Positions 41,951 through 53,289 of a stretch of DNA of 64,000 nt are shown here, piece after piece. This DNA is from Phytoseiulus persimilis (Eukaryota > Arthropoda > Arachnida > Mesostigmata > Phytoseiidae). The DNA is taken from assembly GCA_037576195.1 (NCBI GenBank), contig CM075103.1:24862001-24926000 (forward strand), written 5' to 3'. Numbering within the stretch: the first letter of the stretch is position 1; every line of letters starts with the position of its first letter. A model generated the notes under the pieces. That model had not been told where the DNA came from and did not search any database. It saw only the letters and a list, made by a program, of their open reading frames with translations. A program made the position numbers and the translations under genes.

Positions 41951-43890
41951 CAGGGTGGTCATCGTGAGTCGGGAATTTTCGAGCCCGATCTCGTTTTGGC
42001 CATAACTTCGTCAATTCTTGGACTTTGTTCTTGGACTAAAAAATTATAAATTGAGAATATCGAGGCGGTCATTTTGATTCAAAGTTCAGGCAGATATGAT
42101 GAAAATCGCCGTCGGGAGATGGTTTTGAAAATGACCCATTGTTTATTTTCGAGGTCCTCCTGAAAGTTATCGTAAAACGTCAATATTCATCGGATTGGAC
42201 TCGTGGGGGTCGCATTCGACGCTCAAAAAGAAGCCGGTCATTCGCCGGAAAACCCAGCGAAGGTATCTCATCTCCCCGAAGAATGGCAAGAGATCGTATC
42301 AACCCCTTTTCCAAGGCCTTGCCCATTGGCTGATTTCGTTTTCCTCGCTTTTCCCCGCATTTCTTCTCGTAACACCTCAACGAGGCAGAATCGAAGGTAT
42401 CTCCCCTGTGAAAATTACTCAGAAATGGGTGAATAATCCGAATATTGAGCTGCGAGGAGGAAGAACTTTTCACCATCGCCATGTTACTCGAACAATGGGG
42501 GACGTCCACCGCAGTGACTCTGACAGCTCACAGTCGGCTCAACAAAGTCATTACCCCGCAGTTGAGTGGCCCGGGAGTCGCGTTGCCTTTGTGCTCCGCC
42601 TCAAGATGAGCCTTGAGTAGATGTTTGTTATGCTGTAGTTAACCAGTCGTGGCCCACCAGCGCTCCTATAATACCAGAAATTCTCTCAGAACGTGCCCCC
42701 GAAGGAATCGTCGGAGTGTTCCCCACACTCCGTGATGCCGATCAGGAGACGCATTTCTGAGGGCGATAAATTGCTAAGCAATCTTATTGAGAGTGTCAAA
42801 CTTGACTCATTTGCTTTTCTTCCTACACTGGAGGTGAAGGAACTATCCTACGGCTTTGACACGATGAAGAAAGGGCGCTGATACCGCTTTCCTTCTCTTT
42901 TTGGTGAAGGCCCTCACGGTCATTTCATATTGATCTACCGAACTCTTACCCGTCACAAGGAAAGAATGAATGGGGTTTCGTCCTTTTGTACTCGGCTTCG
43001 ACGGTTGCATTCGGTCGGGAATTTTCGCTGCGTGGCAGCTGTTGCGCTGCCGACCAGCGCTGAGAGCCAAAATCTCCCGGCGCTCAAAGTTGCAGTCGCA
43101 CGAATCTTCCTCGATCTCCGGTCTGACTAAGTCGGTTTCCTCAGCGTACCCGATCGGGTCCCCGCTCCCGCCCTGAGCTTTCGATCAAACATTCCGTTCC
43201 CCACATACTGCAAGACTAACAGTCTTCCTGGCCATCAGCGAGCGCCGGCCTGTGATGCTGCCTCTGAATGAATGTCGCTCGTGTGCTGGATCCGAGTCTA
43301 ACGATAATTTCTGTCGAACACCGAAACTTATATTCTCAGAATAATATTCCGAGAGAGCTCTCCGCATTGATCTCATATCCAGGGGAAGCAGGTCGGAGCT
43401 CGACGACAGCATTGTGAACGATCTTCCGCAATCAGATGCCTAGGATGATTATGGGAAGCCTCCAGGAACCAGAGCGAAACTAGGAATCAGATATTGGAGA
43501 CCTTGCCTTAATCTTGGAGTTCGAGAACCTCGTTCTCAACTATGATCTCGAAGAGCTTGGTCTGGGAGCAGGGAAAAGAAGTCCTCTGGCTGAAACTCCC
43601 ATGTATTCTATTTTCTGGGAACGCTTCCGTATGGTTTCCATGGTCTACAGAAACGATGCTCGTTCCGCTCTTGTAAGCTACCGGCCTGTATGCCCCAGTC
43701 TGGGCTCACGAGAATACATAACTGCGAGAGGGAAGCTGGTCACTCTCAAGAGCCCTCAACATATCAAACCGCCCGCCGATCGGCTGCCAGCTTTCTCACC
43801 TCTCCCTGGCTGATTTGACTGCTGGGCGGCCATGCTTTTTCGAGACAATGGCCCACACTCCTGAAAAAAACCACCCTGTAGATAGCAAAG
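41951..43890. other. Start of a related 'ACAGGGTGGTC' repeat, then no recognised gene
   Basis: At 41949 a second sequence starts acagggtggtcatcgtgagt, related to the end of the palindrome but different after about 35 bp, so two members of one repeat family abut. From 42200 to 43890 only short frames without recognisable domains occur, for example 141 codons at 42195. Confidence 0.45.
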
Positions 43891-44340
43891 TTGTTGAGCT
43901 TTGTATCCGCGACGGTTGCTCCACGATACTCCTTCACGATTTTCAAAGAGCTCATGACGCTTTCCGCGCTTGCCGACCCTACGGGCAGAGTAAAGAATAG
44001 GCGAGACGAGCTGCAACACTCCGGAAAGCTTTCCATTATATTGTTGTTGACCACAAACACCAGGTACCTGAGCGGCGTGTCCTCACAGGAATCACAGTTG
44101 TCGTGCGTGAAGTACATCTCTTCGGGAGTTATCAACTCATACTTCGGATCCGTAGTGGAAAACTCGGGATACGTTTCCATTAAAAGATCCACGCTGTTGC
44201 AGATAACACGCGTTCATGGTACTCAAAAACTCGGGCAGCAAGAACCCGAACACAGAATCTATTCCTTGAAAACCCTTTTCGCGTTCTCGAAGTCACACTT
44301 CATGCCGTCCAAAACTTCGAAGTAGCATTGTCGATGTTTA
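43890..44340 (-). pseudogene. hAT transposase C-terminal (dimerisation) fragment
   Basis: Read on the minus strand, it gives CDFENAKRVF (near 44300) and, further on, MESFPECCSSSRLFFTLPVG, SASAESVMSSLKIVKEY and TKLNNFAIY (44050-43890). This matches the hATC block of ZMYM/P52-like hAT proteins, which reads roughly LLTLPVSSASAERSFSxLKxIKxYLRxTM...RLNxLA. Stops upstream of 44200 and the absence of the catalytic core show that only the tail survives. Confidence 0.75.
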
Positions 44341-44344
44341 CCCT

Positions 44345-45255
44345 GGCCGTCCAGCCCCGTGTCGTCAGCCATTTCGCCGGACAACCTCCGAATTGTCTGC
44401 CTCCTTACTGCTGGAAAATCCGCCGAGCTCATCCCAGACCATTCCTTCCTCGCTTTATTTGCGAAGCCGTCGTTCGCGCTTTCCTCCCTCAGGTTTCCTA
44501 GTTCGCCGATCGCTGCGGCAACCTAGCTCTGAGGCATCATGAGATCCAACTCCTTCTTCTGAAGTTTTTTTTTTTCTGAGGTTCTCGAGGAAATGGCTCC
44601 GCGCCATTCTACAGGATAGGGACGGTTCTCACTTGAGCCCTTTACCTGGATATCGGAATCGCATACAAGCTGGCCAAACCGTAAAACCTCGGGGAAGTGT
44701 CGCGGCGCGCCGGGAAATCCGGTCACCGCATGACTGATGAAGCGATTGATTGTCAACCATTCCTCGAAATTGATTGTCAACCATTCCTCCAAATTGATCA
44801 TCAACCATTCTTCGGAGCCGCTCGTCAACCATTCGTCGACCATGTACATTTGGCCACGTGTGAAAAACCCCTCTCACAGAGACGGGTGTTCTAAACTGGG
44901 TTCTGAACCCGTCCAGTATTTTTCGACTATCACGCGAATATCGTCAAATTCTTCTGGCCGGTACGGACCACTCATAAGACCCCGTCTCCATGAACACATC
45001 GTTCAAACCTTCAGCTGAGAGCCTAACTTCGAATTCATGGATATGTCTAATATGCCGACGTTCGTAGGGCGATCACTGAGAACTGAATCTCTGTAGTTGG
45101 TCCCCGACGCCGGAGTCCACGCGTCGAAGTATCAAAAGCGGGAGAGGAGAAAATTTACATAGCAGTGAATTCCGCTTCGTCGTGAGTTGTCTTAGCAACC
45201 CTGGGATTCGGGCTCGAATCCATGAAGCTCTGCCATTAAAACAATGCGGCGGCGG
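44345..45255. other. Spacer containing a 24-bp minisatellite
   Basis: No recognisable gene. The tandem repeat at 44736-44840 is listed separately. Confidence 0.4.
44736..44840 (+). repeat. 24-bp minisatellite, four units
   Basis: The unit ATTGTCAACCATTCCTCGAA plus four bases repeats four times with increasing divergence. The frame stays open on both strands, since 24 is a multiple of three. Confidence 0.8.
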
Positions 45256-45340
45256 CAAGGAGCTCGCAGAGCCTGGCGGCGCGCTGTCTGGCTCGGCGCG
45301 CCGAAGCGCCGGCGAATCCGTAACGCGGCGCACAGCCCTG
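45256..45340. mobile_element. Terminal fragment of a CAGGGCTGTGCGCCG-ended hAT
   Basis: The sequence ending at 45340 is, read inward, CAGGGCTGTGCGCCGCGTTA, matching both ends of the hAT at 46763-50548. It abuts the R1-clade fragment on its right. I cannot find a matching second end to the left. Confidence 0.6.
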
Positions 45341-45341
45341 G

Positions 45342-45630
45342 TTATGATTCGATGCTCCTGCGTAGATAGCATCTGCCTTTGAGGCTGTCTAGTATCGTCG
45401 GCCAGTGCGCTGAATTTAAAGCGTTTCTGACGTCGAGTAGGATGAGTGCAATTCGCGCTCTCCTCCGACTCGGGCGCTCTTCTTCTTTTCGGGCTACTTC
45501 CATTATTTTGTCGATCGCTGTGAGAGTGGAACGGCCGGCTCGGAATCCGAACTGTGATTCCAAGATCATGTCTCCTTCTTCCAGTTCTGCTTGGAGTCTA
45601 TTGTTTATGATGCTTTCCACCGCCTTGGCC
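45342..45630 (-). pseudogene. R1-clade RT fragment (third copy, distal part)
   Basis: Reads KAVESIINNRLQAELEEGDM, FGFRAGRSTLTAID and LILLDVRNALNSAHW. The last holds the first RT catalytic Asp. It stops at CYLRRSIES, beside the hAT terminus at 45340. Confidence 0.88.
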
Positions 45631-46477
45631 GGTTACAGCCCGTTTCCCCAAAACCGATTCCCCGAACCCGTTTCCCCGAACCCGTTTCCCCAAAACCGTT
45701 CCCCCGAAACCGTTTCCCCGACTAGAAACCCTGTCCTGATTCTGAGACCCTCCGAGTCTATGAGGCTTCTATGTGAACCGCGGAGTCGAGACCAATTACA
45801 CTGATAAATTGGGAAGAAGAATTCGAAGTCGGCCGACCATAGACACTAACCCTCGGCTCCAGGAATGATGGTGCTGGAGCTTGGCGAGTTACATTTGGCG
45901 GTGAAGGGTTTATTATGATTCCGCACAACTTTGCTCGCCGATATGCTCGTTATATTATCACAAAAGGGTATGAGGGTCCATATCAGGTCTCGACAGGTGA
46001 CCCGAGGTCATACAAGAGTTTTCACGGACGCCACATTTTGAAGGTATTGTGACAGCGAAACTTGATTGGTCTCCGATTCCTCCGCGAAGTTCATGAGTTT
46101 CTGATTGATTCTCCATCATCGAAAATTCAAGGTGGTCCTCCGAAATGCGGCCCGCGGGCCGCACCAAGGTGTCCGGCCCTGGTGTAAGTTATTGTGATAT
46201 TGAGCAAATCTGGAATTATTCATCCCGGACTGGGGGCTCGCGGGACCTGCGACTGTATTCCTCTATGCAAATCCATCACATTGCGCAGGGGAATCTCTCA
46301 ACATGACTCGCTCCCCTTGGAGTCCGCTCACTCGGACTCCGCGGTCCACATAGAAGCCTCATAGACTCGGAGGGTCTCAGAATCAGGAGAGGGTTTCTAG
46401 TCGGGGAAACGGTTTCGGGTAAACGGTATCGGGGAAACGGTATCGGGGAAACGGTATCGGGGAAACGGGAGGACACC
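45631..46477. mobile_element. Fold-back element (847 bp) inserted in the LINE
   Basis: Both arms are inverted copies over about 135 bp: an outer run of units like CCCGTTTCCCCGAAACC, then tctatgaggcttctatgtg (45759-45777) inverted at 46346-46364. The 8-mer ccttggcc flanks it (45623-45630 and 46478-46485), and the LINE frame resumes exactly. The right end, read inward, begins GGGTGTCC, like the GGGTGCCC of the element at 1025. The interior (45800-46330) has no recognisable gene. Confidence 0.8.
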
Positions 46478-46485
46478 CCTTGGCC

Positions 46486-46762
46486 ACTGTGTTCAGGAGG
46501 CATATTTTTTGGGAATGCATCGGGTTCCCCGGCCTCGGGTATGAGCACGAGTCTCGCGGTTCTCAGGATTGCGGGAAGGTTCCACTTTTGATGAGTAGAT
46601 CGGTCATCTTGGCGAACGTACTCGGATGCCTGAGCATCAGGATCTTGAGGACTTCCGCGGGTACTGGGGATTTTCCGTTCGCCATTCTTTCCGCTGCACT
46701 CTGTACTTCGCTGACTGTGATCTTCGGGATGACGTGTATCGTCATGTCTTGTAGCTCTCGAG
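46486..46762 (-). pseudogene. R1-clade RT fragment (third copy, proximal part)
   Basis: Reads VIPKITVSEVQSAAERMANG and EVLKILMLRHPSTFAKMTDL, and in the next frame TARLVLIPEAGEPDAF, matching PPVTEEEVLAAAERVAPRKA...TKILLARWPGVIRKTTDQ...TAKLVLIPKQGKKDAY of the full-length copy. There is a small deletion after KSP and a frameshift near 46565. Confidence 0.85.
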
Positions 46763-46901
46763 CAGGGCTGTGCGCCGTGGCCTAAATCGACGGCGCCGGC
46801 GGCGGGGACTTGCGCCGTGACGTGGCATCGTCTTGAGCTTGACAAGCTAACCGGGGAGAGAATAAGACCCATGGGACACCCGGAGCTTTATTTCGATCCG
46901 T

Positions 46902-49100
46902 TCAGATTGTTGATGAGAAGTTCTTGTTATCGTGGATAGGAAGAGCTTTTGTCATGGTGACACGTTCCATGGAGCATTGTTGTTCCCGGGGTATGTTTCC
47001 GGCGGCAGAAAAACGCCGTTCTGGTTCCGCTGAGGTAGCTGGTATGGAAAGAACGATTTTTGCCAATGCAGCGACATTGGGAAATATCGATTTGTTCGTT
47101 TTCCACCAACTGGGCATTCTGTCCCTCTCGTTCGACTTGCCGCTCCCACTGAGTTTGACCGGTGTGGCAAAATTTCGACCGACCCCTGCGGACAAATTCT
47201 TGGAGGGCGTTGACGAAGATGCATACTTTGCGATCAGACTAGACCTCTGCTTCTCGAATGGTGACTGCGCAGCGATTGATACATCTTCGTCAGGCGTGAC
47301 AGGGACGATCAACTGTTCGGGATTTCGGCTCTTATTTTGGAGATATTCTCCATCTCCGGGTCTAGGAGAGCTCCTATGATTTCAATCTGATTGAGAGGGC
47401 GCATCCGACCACGGATACATTGTCTCAATTGATTCTGCAACAGCTTGCAGTATTCTGCAAGCTCGCTGCCGTGGAACTCAGCTCCGGCGGGATTTCCCGC
47501 GCCAAGCTCGAGAGATTTTCTTCGATGTCGATCACGCCTAGCACTACGAGATTGATGGACGGTTTGTGTGACGTTTGCATTCGCAACATAAGTTCAAGTA
47601 TCATCTGAAATGGAACAGACTGTGTCACGTCTTTCTCGGTTGTTAGCACACGACAGCAGAGTGCTCTCGCTGCGAAAAAAAACATTCCATGGAAAATCGT
47701 TAACAAACATACTCGGTAGAGCCGCGCAATGATCTGGATTTTTTCCGCGTCTTCGGGGTTGATAATGTAATCGTACGAGACAATTTTGATGAGGACCTCA
47801 TTGAGGACGTCGTGTGATGCAGCTGCTGACTCGAATAAGACACAGACCGATCCCCACCGAGTCGGAACATCAGGTTTCAAACCCTTGGGATCGTAGCCGG
47901 GTCGATGAGCTTTATGGTTCAGGTCGACGAATCTGTCATCCGCGCTCCCAACCGGCAGATTCGGAAAGGAAGATTGAAGCTGTGGAATCTGCACACGGGA
48001 GCTCATAATCTGTTGATACCTGACGAACATCACGGAAAATTTTGCGTTACCTCACCCTTTCAATGTCTTCCGCCCTCTTCAGCTCTTCCAAATAGGTTTG
48101 TTGTGCTCCCTCGTTCGCGAGCTCAACGATCATGGTTTTCTTATAGATGAGATGCCGATAAAGACGCATCAAACGCGAGCGGAGCTCCAGCACTATCTTG
48201 CCGCTGGATGTTTTATAAAAGTGTGCGGTGAGCGCGCGGTGCATCTTGTGGTCCGCGCAGCGGATGTGAACATGATTTGCAAACTCTTTGACCATGTTAC
48301 TTGAAGAGTCGGTTATCGCAACGAACAAATTATGTACATTCAGCTGGAAATCGCTCAACGTGGTTCGTATCTCTTCGAGGATCGCCGTTCCCGTATGTTG
48401 CGAGGGGAAATAGTCCGTCTTCAGAGCGACGCATTGCAGGTCGAACTCGTCATCCAGGTAATGCAGAACTATTGTGATGTCGGGGAGCTGTCTGTACCTA
48501 TCTGTCCAAGTATCAGTCGACACATAGTACTTCGATTTCTGCGGAAGGTTCTTCATCACGAGATCCTTGAGTGTGTCATATGCGTCGTCTAGAGCCCCTC
48601 TAGTTTTCGTGCTTCGAACAGGAATATCACAAACTCGAGATACAACTGCTCTGGGTAAACTGAACCTTCTGAATCCACTTCCTTCCACCAAAGAGAAAGG
48701 TAACAAGTCTTCGCTGATCCACAACGCGGTATCTCTCGCCAGAGGAAATTTCTTGGCACGGCTAGACTCGTCTGCGCTTGCCGCGCCGCTTCCCACCACA
48801 GAAATCTTTCATGAGTCCAAAAGTGTGTTCGACTTCTTATCTTCGCCCTATTCGCCTGATGAAATCAGAGACTTGGCGCTAAGTTGTGAATCGGGATATA
48901 GTTTGTGCACCGAGTGGCTCAATGGAATTGAATGCTTTCCCACAAGTTTGGCCTCACCTGGATGTTAACGGCTCATATGGCTCAACAGCGTGTCGGTGCC
49001 GGTTCCTTCTCCGTACCCACAAAGACTTTCGTTCGAATCGAAGCATGATTCACAGAATACTTTTTCGACTCGGCTACAGTGCCGGACGGGTACGTCAGCC
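46902..49100 (-). pseudogene. hAT transposase pseudogene (BED-type)
   Basis: N-terminal BED-like finger remnant near 49070-48960 (CESCFDS, then TDTLLSHMSR). Then LWISEDLLPFSLVEGSGFRR (about 48710), YYVSTDTWTDRYRQLPDIT (about 48530), LFVAITDSSSNMVKEFANHV (about 48310; the TDSSSNM string equals the hAT TDNASNM motif), CADHKMHRAL, and after a stop at 48047, VPTRWGSVCVLFESAAASHD (about 47860). The hATC block is VLSIPATSAEPERRFSAAGN (about 47070), close to the canonical PATSxxSERxFS. At least two stops/frameshifts (48040, 47420-47320) kill it. Confidence 0.85.
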
Positions 49101-49422
49101 GACCGAAAGCTCTCCAAACCTCCATCCAACAGATCATTGTTGAGGATTGGACGAGATGACGTCACACCAGAGCATTACTAGAAACCGAGATTGGTTACCT
49201 GGAGAAATTCGATGAAATATGTTGTCAATTCCATTTCCATAGAGGTGCAGAGTTTGGAGGACCCCTGGGGCCCCTGAAGAAAGCTTGTCTCGATGAGAAT
49301 CGGAAATTCAGGGCCGCAAAATGAGCCAACCACTTGGTGATCGATCGTAGTGATCGATTCAGGAAATGTGAACTTCCAGGAATGCGGCGGATGGCAACCT
49401 ACCTTCGAAGGGAACCTCGAGG

Positions 49423-50048
49423 TAGGGATCACAAAAAAACCGCCAAGCGGAACCGCGGTACCGCGAGGTCTCCCTTGGACGCGGGTATGACCCGCGGGTT
49501 GCGGACCTCCCTCGAGACCGCGGGTAATACCCGCAACCCGCGGGTTCTCGCTGGTCCTGGCGGGTACCCGCGGTTCTGAGCGGGCACCCGCGACCGGAGA
49601 CCGCGGTTTTCAGGTCCCCGTCTGTTGGGGAGCCTGGCAACTGACGGCTTGTTCTCAGTATTATAGACCAATGGCCCCTTGTCTAGCAGCTTCCACGAGA
49701 TGTGGAGCGTTCAGCCTGTTGAACTTTGTCATCGGCAAAAACCGCACATGACTGAGGCAGTCGACTTTGGACGACATCTTTATCGTTCGGAAAGCCTTCG
49801 ACTACAAAGCAATCTAGCGAGGCCACTGAGAACTTGAGGCGAAATTGTATTGGATCAGAACTTCGTTCGACTCGATTTAGTTTCAAGACTCGAGCGACTC
49901 GAAAATAATAAATTATGCGCGCCGACCATCGGGTAACCGCCGGACTGGTGGATACCCGCGGGTAACCGCCAGGAACCGCGGGTAATCGCGGCTCCGGGGC
50001 AGAACCGCGGTTTCGCAGTTCCGCTTGGCGGTTTTTTTGCGACCCCTA
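49423..50048. mobile_element. TAGGG-ended MITE nested in the hAT (626 bp)
   Basis: The ends TAGGGATCACAAAAAAACCG and, inverted, TAGGGGTCGCAAAAAAACCG are near-identical, followed by CCAAGCGGAAC on both sides. The duplication cctcgagg (49415-49422 and 50049-50056) is exact and 8 bp, as for hAT. Near both ends a GC-rich word CCGCGGGTAACCGC/ACCCGCGGGT is repeated many times (49450-49620, 49925-50010). No coding capacity. Confidence 0.85.
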
Positions 50049-50556
50049 CCTCGAGGTATTCGTTTTATGGAGCACAACGGAATAGTCCCCACTGTCGGCT
50101 GACATTTCTCTCGAGAATCTCGGAATTCTCGTGTTTCGTTCCCGTATCTCAATTCCTATGGCTCACAACTAACAAATTTAACTTGAGCTTCTTCAAATGA
50201 ACGAGGCGCGACAACCACCAAACGGCTGTCCGCGTGGCCACTCGATCTCGGTTTGCTGGGAGGAATGTTTTCGAATTCGGGAGGATATGCGCAATGTGCA
50301 GGTCGTGTTCTGAACGTGTTTTCTTGTAGACTCCGAGAATGAATTCGACCGTTTGAGTCGACGCTTGAGCGTGAGAGTGTCTCATGAATCCCTTCTCTTG
50401 TAATGAATGTTAGGATTCGGACTGGAACGAGACGTTCCAGAGTTCACGTTTCACGAGGTTCCGGTTTATGCGAGATTCGCCGCGTCGCGCTGTCAAAATA
50501 CAACAGCGGCGGCGCGCCGGCGATTCCGTGACGCGGCGCACGGCCCTACTCTCGAG

Positions 50557-51672
50557 CCGGCTGTGTTCCGGTAAGGGAGAGATTTGCGATCGCTCTGTCG
50601 ATGGTATCTGTGTCGAGCCTCAACTCTCCGCCCCCAATCTTGTCTCGAACGATCTTTTATGGGAGTCCCCAGGGGTCTCTCTTGAGAGAGTCCACCAGGT
50701 CTCTCCAGCTTTTGCTTTTTGCTCTCAGGACTTTCTTCGTCCCCGAGCAGACTCTTGCGTAGCCTTGAAGGTGTTGTGCTGTGATGCTGCTTGATCTACT
50801 TGCTCTGGTGCGTCTGCGTCGAGCAGCTATGCATTCCTTCCTTGTCTCATTTATGTCGGGAGTCCACCAGTATGTGGGCTTTCTTCCCCTCAGATGCGTC
50901 GGGAGCACCGGAGCCGCTTTGGAACAGGTCCTTCGAAGTATTTCTGAGATGTCTCCAGGATGTATGAGGTCTTGCTGTTTGATCTTCTCGCATGCCTCGT
51001 CGATGTACCCTGTTGCCTTGGCTATGTTGGTTCTTTTGAAGTTAAAATTGCGGTCCGGTTCAGGCATGGCTGTTATGTGCGTCTCTAGCTCGAAGTCTAT
51101 ATACAGTTGGTCGCTGCTTGCTGCCTTTTTGAGATGCTCTCTGGGTGAGTGGAGGCCGTGATATCGATGTGGGAGGTGGGTCTCCCGCTGTCGAATGTCG
51201 GGTCGGTGGCCGCGTTGGCGATGTAGAGGAGGTTGCGCGCGAGTGCTTCCTCGAGCTATCTGCCTCTCGGATCGGTATACGCGCTATCCCACAGCGTCGA
51301 GTGTGCATTAAGGTCTCCAGCTAGGAGCACTGTGCTATTGTGGCTGTTGAGTCTCTCTTCTGCCTTCTCCAGATACTCCGTGAATTCATTTGCCGCCCTG
51401 TTCGGTGAGAAACAGCAGCTCATTCCTCTGTAGGATTTTCTGAGTCTGGCTGCCACTCTGTTTCGCCCAGCGATCAAAGTCGCTGTGTCCCCAGTGTCGT
51501 CTCCAATCCATGTTTCATGCTCAGTAATTTTCCTGTTAATGATTTTCCTATTGACTTCACTCATTGTCAGTATGCATATGTCAAGGTTTTCTCTTCGCGC
51601 CCGGTACTCTAGTTCTACTTGTGCTGACCTGCTGCGGTTGAGGTCTATCTGTGTGATGCGTAGCTTCATTGT
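50557..51672 (-). pseudogene. Endonuclease part of third R1-clade LINE ORF2
   Basis: Starts MKLRITQIDLNRSRSAQVEL at 51672, overlapping the ORF1 stop. Continues CCFSPNRAANEFTEYLEKAE and VLLAGDLNAHSTLWDSAYTD (GDLNAH is the EN motif), then a TAG after DPRGR at 51256. Further on, ILRRTCSKAAPVLPTHLRGR, PTYWWTPDINETRKECIAAR and SWRDLVDSLKRDPWGLPYKI match the linker of the full-length copy. Ends at the hAT insertion. Confidence 0.88.
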
Positions 51673-51929
51673 GGTTGGGGTACTCGAACTGCTCTTCCTT
51701 TTCTCCTGAGATTCCAGCCGGAGGCCGGTCTGGCTTCGGCTACTGTGCTGCTGGGTTGAAGGGTGGCTTCGATTGTTCGGCGACCGTCGGCTTTCGGGAC
51801 TTCCATAGGCGTCCTGGTTGTCCTTCTTTCGATGATGCTTTCCAGTCTCTCTTTGTATTCTGGGCACCTCGTTGAGTGTGCTGAATGGCCTGGGGCGTCG
51901 CATGTGTTGTCTTCTTTTCCCTCACACAT
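51673..51929 (-). pseudogene. C-terminal ORF1 remnant of third R1-clade LINE
   Basis: Retains half a zinc knuckle, CDAPGHSAHSTRCPEYKERL, equivalent to CEAVGHSAYSSICPNYRDIV in the full-length copy, and ends RAVRVPQPQ just before the stop that overlaps the ORF2 ATG. The rest of ORF1 is absent: the homology begins abruptly near 51929. Confidence 0.8.
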
Positions 51930-51930
51930 A

Positions 51931-53280
51931 CGCGGATTCCGTCTTCGGTTTCTTTGAAGTCTTTGAAGTGTACCTCCGCTTCACAGTTCTTCCGCAGTTG
52001 CACTTGAGCAGAGTTTATCACGCTAAGTAGTGAGTGCCACCACAAGAGATTCAAGCAGAAAACCCAGTTCATTGAGGGAAGAAGAGCTCGGGCGTTCATA
52101 ATATCTTCTCCGGATGCTCCAGTTCTGAAATGCTGAGATGAGCTTTGCTCCGACCATGTAAGACCGCCGATCTTGAAAAGTGCTTGCAATCCACAAAGCC
52201 AGTGAGCCACGGACTCCTTTTTGTCAATTGATCCCCGAACAACCAGCAAAAATGACAGTGGGCTTAATTTCCCGAAGGAGAATATGATAACCAGGGACTG
52301 CGATCGTTATTCATGAAGGGGCTCTGCCTGTTGAGTGAATAGAACGAACCATTGAATCAGCATTTGTTCCGTGATTTTCTGAACTTTCCGTTAGGCATAT
52401 CTGAGCTCGACGGTTGACAAGGGCCTGTCAGAAGCAAGGTTCTGATCCTGTCTTCGGTCCACGGAGAGCTCTCCTCTCAAAGACCTTCATCATTGACGAC
52501 GAAGTTCCCGAATGTCGACCCTCGTCGCTGTTTCCTCAATGGCGCATGGTGTTGAAGTCGAAGCCTCTTTTAGGTAGGAGTCACAATCGGCGTCGTCGTT
52601 GCCATCAGAAGCCTCGGAAAACAATCCTTGGGGCGCAATGACTCTCCGTTTACATCAACGCGAATACGAACACCGACGGGTGGGTCCACAATTTGAAGGG
52701 AGCTTCCCTGCGGTTCCATGACCTCTATCGAACTCTCACTGCTAAAGGATCGGCCAAGTTTGGCCTGATTTGGGTCATTCTGGGCTGCCTCCAGCTTTCG
52801 TTTTTCTCTCACTCTTTCCCCTTCAAAGATCCATTCTCATGTTTCTTGGATGGATTCATAACTTGCGGCAGTTCACTCACTCTCGCCGGAGGGCACAAAG
52901 TTGTTGGCTTGAGTTGACGTTTTGAGCCCGCTCAGAAAATAGGATAGCGAATCGCAATTGACAACTGATCATTGATTGACGATGAAAACACACAGACCTC
53001 ACCGGAAAAGTTTGCGTTGCTCAGCGGAGCAGTCACTGGAAGAGAATTATGGTCCGTGCTGCTCCAGATCACAGATCATTCGACAATCGGATAACAATCG
53101 TCTGCTACGCTAACAGGCTTGGCGCACTTTTTTGAGGCTCCACTTCAAAAAATAATACCTCTTGATTTCCGGGTCCTTGTTCGAGAACCTTCGGCTACCT
53201 TTCAACCCGTGACTCAGTGCTCCGTTGGACTTGCCGATCCAATAGTTTCATCACTTCGTCGAGCTCGTTCTTCCTCTTCA
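51931..53280. other. No recognised gene
   Basis: An 80-codon minus-strand frame at 52812-52570 (MREKRKLEAAQNDPNQAKLG) looks protein-like but matches nothing I know. Otherwise short frames only. Confidence 0.35.
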
Positions 53281-53289
53281 CATTTCCAT

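Larger units (their letters stand above)
46763..50548 (-). mobile_element. hAT transposon, full length, inserted in the LINE
   Basis: The ends are CAGGGCTGTGCGCCG (left) and, inverted, TAGGGCCGTGCGCCG (right), with GC-rich subterminal sequence such as GGCGCCGGCGGCGG. An exact 8-bp duplication, ctctcgag, flanks it (46755-46762 and 50549-50556). It carries a decayed transposase on the minus strand and a nested MITE at 49423. About 3.8 kb in all. Confidence 0.88.
45341..51930 (-). mobile_element. Third R1-clade LINE, minus strand, split by two insertions
   Basis: Pieces run from the end of ORF1 (51929) through ORF2 endonuclease (51670-50557), then after a hAT insertion RT (46762-46478), and after a fold-back insertion more RT (45630-45341). 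Removing both insertions at their target duplications restores the reading order seen in the full-length LINE (for example a duplication inside SRELQDM, and another inside NTVAKAVES). The copy is 5'-truncated within ORF1, and its 3' part beyond RT block A is missing at 45341. Confidence 0.88.

Noticed and set aside
45631..46477. CRISPR-like array because of the regular CCCGTTTCC words
   Set aside because: Units are short, without unique spacers, and occur as inverted arms with a target duplication.
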